Positions 1 to 7,700 of a DNA stretch of 35,517 nt are shown in pieces. The first letter of the stretch is position 1. Every line of letters begins with the position of its first letter. The stretch is taken from positions 1-35,517 of the forward strand of contig CAJOKD010000020.1 of assembly GCA_905235085.1 (NCBI GenBank), in the 5' to 3' direction. The notes under the pieces were generated by a model, which saw nothing but the letters and a program-made list of their open reading frames with translations, made no database searches and had not been told where the DNA came from. This DNA comes from an uncultured Bacteroidales bacterium. Lineage in GTDB: Bacteria; Bacteroidota; Bacteroidia; Bacteroidales; UBA932. The position numbers and the translations under genes were made by a program.

Positions 1-309
1 TCATGAGAGCAAATTTATAACTTTATCGCTTTCTTCCGCCTCTTACGAGGTCAAAAAACACGGAAATATTCCGGTGAGCCCAAAATCGACACCATCTGAT
101 TAATCATCTGATTGAATATCAATACTTTCCGTACCAGCCTCGAAATGACTGGAACTGCCTCTGACTGTCGGATCTCGCCCGAAGCGCACCGAAGCGTCTT
201 CCCAGTCGTCATCTTTGGAAATGAAACCTGGAATGAACAATCTTTCCCCAGAATGTTAGTCAACATCCTCCGTACCAAATTGTCCATCGATAACCTTACT
301 TGACGGAGG
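1..309. other. Gene-free stretch downstream of the NhaC-type antiporter gene
   Basis: No convincing gene is visible in this stretch. A 78-codon minus-strand frame (51-287) follows the antiporter gene, but its stop codon lies inside the U-tract of a terminator-like hairpin and its product resembles nothing I recognise. The segment is most simply the long 3' untranslated region of the antiporter transcript, ending at the hairpin at 53-76. Two short stretches, near 121-137 and 261-278, look alike (both contain ccgtacca), which hints at a degenerate duplication. Bases 1-50 show nothing I can name. Confidence 0.5.
53..76 (-). terminator. Probable intrinsic terminator of the greA-HIT-TlpA-NhaC transcript
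   Basis: Read on the minus strand, a hairpin with arms CACCGGAA and TTCCGTG (one bulged C, loop TAT) is followed directly by six T residues. A seven-pair stem, tight loop and U-tract are the classic intrinsic terminator layout. It lies about 235 bases after the antiporter stop codon, so the transcript would carry a long 3' tail. Confidence 0.6.
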
Positions 310-1755
310 TCAGGTTTTTGAAGCGGAGGGTATCTTGAAGCCGATCGCGGCTATGAAGATACTCATCAACGGGGATATCCAGTTGAAGAAACAGAATGGG
401 GCATACGCCATCGTGGCGACACCCAGGATGGTAGCCTGGGTCATTCCGCAACTGCTCCAAGGGAACAGAGGAGATGTCACCGTAGCCGAGTCCTCGATGG
501 AACGGCTGAGCAGTTCCGGAGCATAGCCCTTCTTGGAGTAAAGACCCTGGAACAGATTGCCTGTCAAGATGATGGAGAGGTATTGGTCAGAGACTATCCC
601 ATTCAGTACCGTACCGGTTGCAACCGTCCCGGCAACCAGCGATGTCCGTCTGCGGCTTAAAGGAATCAACAGGGACGCTAGATTGTGCAGCATACCGCTG
701 GCATTCATACAGCCTCCGAAACATAGAGCACAGATTATCAGATAGACGGTATTGAGCATACCTGTCATTCCGCGGGAAGCGATGAGGCTGTCGACTTCCG
801 GACTTCCCGTCTGCAGGGAGACGGAATTGTAGATTGTCTCCACGGTTCCGGCAAACAGGACCTTGGCCTTGCTGCCCTCGGTAATCTTACTCCCTATCTC
901 AGATATGATATGCGGCTGGGCAATGATACTTGCTGCAGCCGCCACGGCGACCGACAGTCCCAGCACGATGATCGCAGGATATTTGCGCGCGATAAGCCAC
1001 CCGGTGAAAACAGGAACCAGAAGCAGCCACGGACTGATATTGAACTTGCTTCCCAGCACATCCCTGTATACGGTAACCTGCGAGGCATCCGATCCCTGAT
1101 GGGTAAAGCCGAGGACCAGGAATATGACCAGGGTGATGGTGATGGACGGTACGGTCGTGATCATCAGGTTGCGGATATGCTTGAACAGCGGGACTCCGTT
1201 CATCGAAGAGGAAAGGACGGTGGTATCGGACAGCGGAGATATCTTGTCCCCGAAATATGCACCCGAAATGATAGCTCCGGCTATCAACCCTTCGCTGAAT
1301 CCCAAGGCCTTGCCGATTCCCAGCAGCGCCACGCCGATAGTCGCGATAGTGGTCCAGGAACTTCCTATCATTACCGAAACCACGGCACAGATTACACAGG
1401 CGGTTACCAGGAACACCTTCGGGGATATGATCTGCACCCCATAGTAAATCAGGGTCGGGATGACCCCGCTCATAGTCCAGGTCCCTGAAATAGCCCCGAT
1501 CAGGAACAGGATGACTATCGCCGTCGTGACATTTCCAATATTGCTGGAAATGGCCTTCTCAAAATCTTTCCAGGGAGTTTTGAAAAGCCGCAGCGACAGC
1601 CATATACAGATACCGGCCGCCGTTAAAAGGGCGACCTGGCTGGCACCGAGGATTGAATCGCTGCCGAAAATGCTGACGTCCAGCGCAAGCAGGGCTACGA
1701 GGACGATGATTGGGACGAGGGATATCAGAATCCGCGTCCGCGAATGGCGTGTCAT
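310..1755 (-). CDS. nhaC: NhaC-family Na+/H+ antiporter
   Basis: This 481-aa polytopic inner-membrane protein is predicted to exchange Na+ for H+ for pH and sodium homeostasis. It is almost wholly hydrophobic, with about a dozen membrane segments starting near residue 8. The segment GAYFGDKISPLSDTTVLSSS is the family hallmark (Asp and Ser/Thr residues in the ion path), and SSWTTIATIGVALLGIG is also typical. The length is normal for NhaC. The start is an ATG 24 bases after the TlpA-like lipoprotein gene, so it is probably the last gene of the greA operon. NhaC relatives also include malate-lactate antiporters, so the exact substrate is inferred. Confidence 0.88.
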   Translation of the reverse strand: MTRHSRTRILISLVPIIVLVALLALDVSIFGSDSILGASQVALLTAAGICIWLSLRLFKTPWKDFEKAISSNIGNVTTAIVILFLIGAISGTWTMSGVIPTLIYYGVQIISPKVFLVTACVICAVVSVMIGSSWTTIATIGVALLGIGKALGFSEGLIAGAIISGAYFGDKISPLSDTTVLSSSMNGVPLFKHIRNLMITTVPSITITLVIFLVLGFTHQGSDASQVTVYRDVLGSKFNISPWLLLVPVFTGWLIARKYPAIIVLGLSVAVAAAASIIAQPHIISEIGSKITEGSKAKVLFAGTVETIYNSVSLQTGSPEVDSLIASRGMTGMLNTVYLIICALCFGGCMNASGMLHNLASLLIPLSRRRTSLVAGTVATGTVLNGIVSDQYLSIILTGNLFQGLYSKKGYAPELLSRSIEDSATVTSPLFPWSSCGMTQATILGVATMAYAPFCFFNWISPLMSIFIAAIGFKIPSASKT

Positions 1756-1779
1756 AGCTGCGAAAAATGGAGCCTCGTC

Positions 1780-2886
1780 CTACAGGTTTGCTGCCAGGAC
1801 TCGGCGGAGATCCTTTTCGTTCTTGATTTCTTCAGGACTCAGTCTGCCGTCGACAATGAGGTGTGCCACCGGCAGAGAGGAAATATTATATACGATTGCA
1901 GCCTGCGAGGCGGCCCCGCGGCCGTCACAGACATTGATCCAAGGCAAGTTCTGGCTCTTCACCGCACTCGCCCAGACACCCTTGTCAGTATCGAGGGACA
2001 CCGCATATATCTCGAGTCCCTTCGGATGATACTGGTTGTACAAAGGAAGGAGCACTTCCTGGTTGAACATCTTCTGAGCAGCATCCGAAGCCTGCCAGAA
2101 ATACACCAGGACAGCCTTCGCTCCGACGCTGCCGAGCGATACCTTGCTGCCATCCATCGAAGGAAGCTCGACCTCAGGGAACGTGGTTTCGCGGGCATTC
2201 TGCATAGTCAAGTCCATCGACAGGGCGTTGGCACGACGCTGCGTTTCACGGGCGAGGCCTGCCACATACTTGGACTTAGGATACACGGTCTTCAAGGAGT
2301 CGTAGACATTCTGGAAATGAAGGGCATCCGTAGACTGGCTGAAAACCAGGAAGTTGTCATTCACCTTCTGGTAAAGGACAGGGATCGCGGTCAGAGACTT
2401 GCTGTTCTCCATCACGTACTTGACGCGCGAACGGTAGTAATTGACATATTCCCTGGAGGCACGTGGGCCGTCGCCTTCCTCGACCGCGGATTCGAAACTG
2501 CCGATGAATGAAGCATAGTCATCCTCAACCTTCTTGAGTTTGACACACTCTTCGGAGCCCTCTACGGAATACTGCCCGAGAGTGTCGGAAACGACCTTGA
2601 CCTTGTCTCCTTTCTGCAGCAGCAAGGATGCGATCTTGGTGTCTCCCTTGAAGATGTAGATGAACTCAGGCTGGCCGTCCTCGATCTTCAATCTGTACGA
2701 ATAATCACCTGAAGCATCAGTCTTCACGGTGTCGAGCACGGTGAAAGAACTTCCGGAAAGCTGCTTGATGACTACTTCGGTGTCAGGAGCTCCGGAAAGT
2801 ATGCCGTCGATACGGACCTTGTCAGCACAGGATGTGGCTGCAAGGAGCAAGACCGCGGCGGCGAGGATGAGTTTACAATTTTTCAT
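1780..2886 (-). CDS. TlpA-like thioredoxin-fold lipoprotein with DUF4369-type N-terminus, lacking the CxxC motif
   Basis: This 368-aa protein is a predicted periplasm-facing lipoprotein, with lipobox AATSC and lipidated Cys20. Residues about 22-120 form a beta-rich DUF4369-like domain common in Bacteroidetes TlpA proteins, followed by a helical linker. Residues about 235-368 form a thioredoxin fold. The strand VLVYFW and the cis-Pro loop SSLPVAHLIVDG are both present. Where the redox CxxC should follow FWASW, the sequence reads FWQASDAAQ (W264-Q271), so both cysteines are missing and disulfide chemistry is unlikely. A structural or binding role is inferred. The start overlaps the end of the HIT gene by 14 bases, indicating translational coupling. 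Confidence 0.82.
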   Translation of the reverse strand: MKNCKLILAAAVLLLAATSCADKVRIDGILSGAPDTEVVIKQLSGSSFTVLDTVKTDASGDYSYRLKIEDGQPEFIYIFKGDTKIASLLLQKGDKVKVVSDTLGQYSVEGSEECVKLKKVEDDYASFIGSFESAVEEGDGPRASREYVNYYRSRVKYVMENSKSLTAIPVLYQKVNDNFLVFSQSTDALHFQNVYDSLKTVYPKSKYVAGLARETQRRANALSMDLTMQNARETTFPEVELPSMDGSKVSLGSVGAKAVLVYFWQASDAAQKMFNQEVLLPLYNQYHPKGLEIYAVSLDTDKGVWASAVKSQNLPWINVCDGRGAASQAAIVYNISSLPVAHLIVDGRLSPEEIKNEKDLRRVLAANL

Positions 2887-3277
2887 ATTCCTTGAATATC
2901 GAGTCTGCGATAGCCTGGTTCTCCTCTGCGGAAACCTTCAGCTTTTCCTTCCTGAAATCCAGATCCGACTCGCTCTGGAGCGGAACCAGATGTATGTGTG
3001 TATGAGGAACTTCCATCCCAAGCACGGCTACTCCTACCCTCTTGCAAGGAACAGCCGCCTTCAATGCTACGGCCACCTTGCGGGCGAAGGACCAGAGACC
3101 TTCGTAGGTCTTTTCGTCAAGATGGAATATATAGTCGTCCTCGACGTTCTTCGGGATCACCAGGGTATGTCCCTTAGCCAAAGGATTGATGTCGAGGAAA
3201 GCATAGTAGTCCTCGTTCTCAGCCACCTTGAAAGAAGGGATTTCGCCCTTCGCGATCATAGTGAAAATCGTTGCCAT
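2873..3277 (-). CDS. HIT (histidine triad) family nucleotide hydrolase
   Basis: This 134-aa cytoplasmic protein has the histidine triad HTHIHLVP at residues 92-99. His94 is the expected nucleophile that forms a nucleotidyl-His intermediate. The N-terminal segment FTMIAKGEIPSFKVAE with the following YAFLDINPLAKGHTLVIPK is standard for Hint/HIT enzymes, which cleave nucleoside phosphoramidates or dinucleoside polyphosphates; the physiological substrate is unknown. The length is typical. It begins 5 bases after the greA stop and its last 14 bases overlap the next lipoprotein gene. A greA-HIT neighbourhood is, to my knowledge, common in Bacteroidales. Confidence 0.92.
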   Translation of the reverse strand: MATIFTMIAKGEIPSFKVAENEDYYAFLDINPLAKGHTLVIPKNVEDDYIFHLDEKTYEGLWSFARKVAVALKAAVPCKRVGVAVLGMEVPHTHIHLVPLQSESDLDFRKEKLKVSAEENQAIADSIFKEYEKL

Positions 3278-3282
3278 TGCCG

Positions 3283-3753
3283 TCAGAGTGAAATATCCAG
3301 GATCTTGAATTTAAGGATGCCGGACGGCACCTTGGCTTCGACGACCTCTCCCTTGGAATGTCCCAGAAGAGCCTTTGCAATAGGGGTGGTAGCCGCAAGT
3401 TTGCCGTGGGCGAAATCAGCCTCGGTCTCTCCTACGATGGTGAATTCCATAACCTGCTTCATTGCAATGTTCTCCACCTTCACCTTGTTCATCATCGAGA
3501 CCTTGTCAGTACCTACCTGCGATTCGTCGATGATCTTGGCATTGGCCACCAAGTCCTTGAGCCTTGCGATCTTCACCTCGAGAAGTCCCTGGGCCTCACG
3601 GGCTGCATCATATTCAGCATTCTCCGACAAGTCTCCCTTCTCCCTCGCCTCGGCGATGGCGGCGGAAATAACCGGACGCTGGGCCAAAGCCTCTGCAAGG
3701 TCCTTTTTCAGTTTGTCCAACCCTTCCTGGGTCATATAATGGATATCAGCCAT
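3283..3753 (-). CDS. greA: Transcription elongation factor GreA
   Basis: This 156-aa protein is close to the usual GreA length of about 158. GreA rescues backtracked RNA polymerase by stimulating transcript cleavage. The N-terminal coiled coil (residues 1-75) carries YMTQEGLDKLKKDLAEAL and the conserved acidic tip region with EKGDLSENAEYDAAREAQG, where the Asp and Glu residues coordinate the catalytic Mg2+. The C-terminal FKBP-like domain ends with GHSKGEVVEAKVPSG. It is the first gene of a four-gene minus-strand unit. A Bacteroidetes-type -7 box (TATCTTTG) lies at 3841-3848, and the 5' leader contains a perfect 8-bp hairpin. Confidence 0.96.
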   Translation of the reverse strand: MADIHYMTQEGLDKLKKDLAEALAQRPVISAAIAEAREKGDLSENAEYDAAREAQGLLEVKIARLKDLVANAKIIDESQVGTDKVSMMNKVKVENIAMKQVMEFTIVGETEADFAHGKLAATTPIAKALLGHSKGEVVEAKVPSGILKFKILDISL

Positions 3754-3797
3754 AATGTATTTTTGTGTTTCTTTTAGCTTTCATAAAACTGAACCGA

Positions 3798-3820
3798 GTT
3801 CCGCCTTTATCCGGCGGAAC
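3798..3820 (-). terminator. Perfect 8-bp hairpin between ribF and greA (ribF terminator or greA leader structure)
   Basis: The arms GTTCCGCC (3798-3805) and GGCGGAAC (3813-3820) pair perfectly around a 7-base loop. On the minus strand the stem is followed by a weak T-rich stretch (GTTTTATG) rather than a clean U-tract. The hairpin lies after ribF, so it could end the long glycogen operon. It also lies downstream of the likely greA -7 box, which would place it inside the greA leader. Both roles are possible. Confidence 0.5.
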
Positions 3821-3840
3821 CCGTTTCGTTCGTTTCATCG

Positions 3841-3873
3841 CAAAGATAGGAATTAATTCTGAATATTCCTAAA
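3841..3873 (-). promoter_or_regulatory. Likely greA promoter, Bacteroidetes type
   Basis: On the minus strand, TATCTTTG (3841-3848) is a full match to the Bacteroidetes -7 consensus TAnnTTTG. A TTTA at 3870-3873, 21 bases upstream, fits the -33 element TTTG with one mismatch. The upstream element overlaps the ribF stop codon. Predicted transcripts would start near 3833 and have a leader of about 80 bases containing the hairpin at 3798-3820. Confidence 0.55.
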
Positions 3874-4756
3874 TCCTCCCGGAAGTGCAGTCTTCCCTGT
3901 CCTTCACCAGCTGGATCCTCAAGTCTTCGAGAGAGCCGAACTTGCGTTCGTCTCGGATCTTCCGGACGAACGCCACCTTGAGGTCCAGGCCATAGATGTC
4001 TTCGTCGAAGTCGAATATGTTCACTTCTACGGTGCGCTGGTTGCCGCTGCCGACGGTCGGCCTGACCCCTATGTTGCACATTCCCTTGAGTTTCCTCCCG
4101 ACAGTCTCGACATCGACGGAATACACTCCATTACCCGGCACCAGTTTCAGAGGTTCGTAATGCTGGATATTCGCTGTCGGGAAACCAATCGTACGGCCGA
4201 GCCTGTTGCCGGCAACCACCACCCCGGTCAAGGAATATCCGTAGCCGAGCATCTCCGAGGCCGACCTGACATCTCCGTCAGCCAGAGCCTCCCGGATCTT
4301 GGTCGAACTGACCACGGTCTCTCCTCCACCAACTGAAACACTGTCAGTAAGGATGACTTCGAGGCCAAGTCCGAGGGCCACTTCACGGATCTGTGCGGTG
4401 GTAAGCTTGTCACCTCCCACCCGGTTGTCGTAGCCGAGCAGGAGGGCCTTCCCGCCGAACCTGCCGATCACATATTCCTTCAGATACTCACTGGTCGTCA
4501 GCCGGCTGAACTCCTTGGTGAAGGGCAGCACCTCTATCCGGTCCACCCCTATCGCCCTGAGCAGCTGCTCCTTTTCCTTTAGGGAAGTCAGGAGCCGCAA
4601 GTTCCGGGCATCATCCTGCAGGACATTCCGGGGGTGAGGCCAGAAAGTGACGATCATACTCTCGTCCCCTCTGTCCCTTGCAGCCTTCACAAGCTGTTCT
4701 ATCACAAAACGGTGTCCGAGGTGGACACCGTCGAAAAAGCCGGTCGCTATAACCAT
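3869..4756 (-). CDS. ribF: Bifunctional riboflavin kinase / FAD synthetase
   Basis: This 295-aa enzyme phosphorylates riboflavin to FMN and adenylates FMN to FAD. The N-terminal nucleotidyltransferase domain starts almost at once with GFFDGVHLGH and contains GYDNRVGGD. The C-terminal flavokinase domain (from about residue 180) has GRTIGFPTANI and ends in the typical helix after FVRKIRDERKFGS. The chosen ATG (4754-4756) overlaps the end of the synthase-phosphorylase fusion gene by 10 bases, so translation is probably coupled. The protein lacks the 10-15 residues that often precede the GFFDG motif, but no in-frame alternative start is needed because the motif is complete. It is the last gene of the glycogen operon. 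Confidence 0.95.
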   Translation of the reverse strand: MVIATGFFDGVHLGHRFVIEQLVKAARDRGDESMIVTFWPHPRNVLQDDARNLRLLTSLKEKEQLLRAIGVDRIEVLPFTKEFSRLTTSEYLKEYVIGRFGGKALLLGYDNRVGGDKLTTAQIREVALGLGLEVILTDSVSVGGGETVVSSTKIREALADGDVRSASEMLGYGYSLTGVVVAGNRLGRTIGFPTANIQHYEPLKLVPGNGVYSVDVETVGRKLKGMCNIGVRPTVGSGNQRTVEVNIFDFDEDIYGLDLKVAFVRKIRDERKFGSLEDLRIQLVKDREDCTSGRI

Positions 4757-7700
4757 TTCACTAGTTCAAAGTCCTGTCTGTGAGGCAGAAGCGGATTCTT
4801 GGCGTACATCCTGGTCGCAACCTGGTACATACCTGTCTTGTCCGGGATGAACTCGGCCCTGTAGGTCGCCACTCCGTCGTTGAAGTCGACGCACTTGAGC
4901 TCGTTGGTCTCCTGGATATGGAGCTTCTGCTTGTGGTCGGTAGTCGCGAACAGCATCTCAACTCCTATGTCCTCAGGACTGAGGTCGGCCAGGTTGAGTA
5001 CGACTTCCACCTTCAGGTTGTTGTCCATAGACAGGGTGTACGAAGGATCCGGCTGGGTCTGCGAGATCACTTCGATATTCTTCCACTGGCGGAGCAGTCT
5101 CTTCTTCCAGCGTGCGATCTGCCTTGCCTCGTGGTAGTCATCGGCCACCAGTTCTGAATTGCGCTTCGCCTGAGGGATGTAGTACTGATTGCAATAGTCA
5201 GTAAGCATCCTGTTGGTAGTGAAGTTGCTGGCAACCTTCGCAACGGTGTTCTTGATGTAACCGCACCAAACCGGAGAAAGACCCTGCTCCTTGTCTACAT
5301 CGTAGTAGGCAGGAGCTATCTCGTTCTCGATGATGGTATAGATGGTAGCTGCATCCAGCTCGTTCTGGTAGTTCTGGTCGTCGTATGACCTTTCCATAGG
5401 AAGCGCCCATCCGGCTCCTTCCTGGTAGCCTTCCACCCACCATCCGTCGAGGACGGAGAAGTGCATTACACCGTTCATGGCAGCCTTCTCGCCTGACGTT
5501 CCGGAAGCTTCGAGAGGCCTGGTCGGATTGTTCATCCAAACGTCGACTCCCTGCACGAGCCTCTTGGCAAGGGAAATATCATATCCAGGTACGAAGACTA
5601 TCTTGCCGATGAAGCGGTCCTGCTTGGATATTTCGACGATCCTCTTGATCAAGTCCTGACCCGCCTTGTCGGCAGGATGGGCCTTTCCGGCGAAGAGGAA
5701 CTGGACCGGATGTACCGGATCGTTGACTATGGCGTCGAGACGGTCCAGGTCGGTAAACAGAAGGGTTCCCCTCTTGTAGGTGGCGAAACGCCTTGCGAAA
5801 CCGATCGTAAGCACATCGTCCCTCAGGTTCTCCTTGATCGCCACGATCTGGCTCGGAGAATAATGGTTGCAGAGGGATGGATCCGATATCCTGCTCTTCA
5901 CGACCCTGACCAGCCTGGACTTCAGATGCTTCCTGGTCTCCCATATCTCGGAATCCGGGACCTCGTATATGCCGTTGAAGCAAGACTTGTCGTAGTGGTG
6001 GGTCTTGAACTCAGGCCCGAATACACCTGCGTGTATCTTCTTCCACTCGGCCGAAGCCCAGGTCGGATAGTGGACTCCGTTGGTGACGTAACTGATGTAC
6101 AGCTCCTCAGGAAGGTATCCGGGATACATCCTGTTGAATATGTCCTTGCTGACTTCTCCGTGGAGCCAGGAAACTCCGTTCACATTCTGGGAACAGTTGG
6201 CTGCAAGGAAACTCATCGAGAATTTCTCGCCGCGATCCTCCGCGTTGGCCTTTCCGAGTCCCATCATAGTCTCCCAGTCTATCTTCAGGCGCTGAGGATA
6301 ATGACCGATGTATTTCCTAAGCAGACCCTCATCGAAGGCATCGTGACCGGCCGGTACAGGTGTGTGGGTAGTGAACAAGGATGAAGACCTGACCACTTCC
6401 ATAGCTTCGCCGAAATCGAGGTTTTCGTCCTGGATATACTCCCTGAGCCTCTCAAGTCCGGTGAAAGCCGCGTGTCCTTCGTTGCAGTGATAGATCTGAG
6501 GTTCGATACCCAGGTTCCTCAGGGCCCTGATTCCACCTACGCCGAGCAGGAGCTCCTGCTTCAAGCGATTCTCCCAGTCGCCTCCGTAGAGGTGGTGGGT
6601 AACCTCACGGTCCTCCGGAATGTTGGCCTCGTAATCAGTATCGAGGAGATACAGGTCGGTACGGCCCACTCCGACCTTCCAGATTCTGGCAGTAATCGTC
6701 CTGCCCGGGAAGGCCACGCTTGTAGTCATCCAGTTCCCATTGGAATCCATAACCGGCTGAGCAGGAATCTTGGTGAAATCCTGGGCATCATAGCGGGCTA
6801 TCTGCATACCGTTACCGGTGATAACCTGGGTGAAATAGCCGTAGCGGTAAAGAAGTCCCACGGCAACGAGGTTGACGTTCATATCGCTCGTCTCCTTCAG
6901 GTAGTCGCCGGCGAGAAGGCCGAGGCCGCCCGAATATATCCTCAGGGAAGTGTCCAGACCGTACTCCATACAGAAGTATGCGACCAGAGGGTCGGTGCGC
7001 TGGGACTTCAGGGCCATATATTCGTTGAACTCGTCCATTATCGCATTGAGCCTGCCGACGAACTCCTCATCCTTGGCAAGGGCCTTGAATTTCTTCAGGC
7101 TCACCACGTCGAGAAGGGCCATAGGGTTGTGCTTGGTCTTGTCCCAGATTTCGGGATCGATCGACTTGAACAGGGACTTGGCGGACTCGTTCCAGCACCA
7201 CCAGAGGTTCTTGGAAAGCGTCTCGAGACCTGAGATGGCATCCGGCAGATGCCTGGTCACCATAACGCTCTTCCAGGACGGATCGTTTATACCTACCTTC
7301 TTGTAAGCCACAGGCTGGTCATCGTTGAATTCGTCAGGGAAGGCACCTTGCGCCTCGATAACCTTGGAGAGGGCCAGCGAATATGCCTCGTTGTAGTAGC
7401 GGATCTGGTTCTCCCAGAGAGCTATGGTGGAAACATCCCTTGCAGAATCCATATACTTCCTGCGACCTTCACCGTCAAGGGCGGCGATCTCCTTTATCCT
7501 TTCCACGACGCCGTCCACGACATCGAAATAGTTCGAGTCATTACGGTCGGTCACCGTGATCCCAGGATGGTCTTTCCCGTAATGTGACCTGACCCACAGG
7601 CCGAATCCAGAGAGGCTCGTAGTGAGCGTAGGGATGCGGAAAGCTAGGCTCTCCAGCGGGGTATATCCCCAAGGCTCGTAATATGAAGGGAACAGCGTCA

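Noticed and set aside
51..287. 78-codon minus-strand frame after the antiporter gene
   Set aside because: Its stop codon lies in the U-tract of the predicted terminator, no signal, domain or ribosome site is visible, and codon use looks random.
112..303. 63-codon plus-strand frame
   Set aside because: Antisense to the transcribed tail, no promoter or recognisable product.
267..309. Inverted repeat CCTCCGT ... ACGGAGG next to the antiporter stop
   Set aside because: A 7-bp stem with a 29-base loop and no U-tract is a weak structure; the hairpin at 53-76 is a far better terminator.
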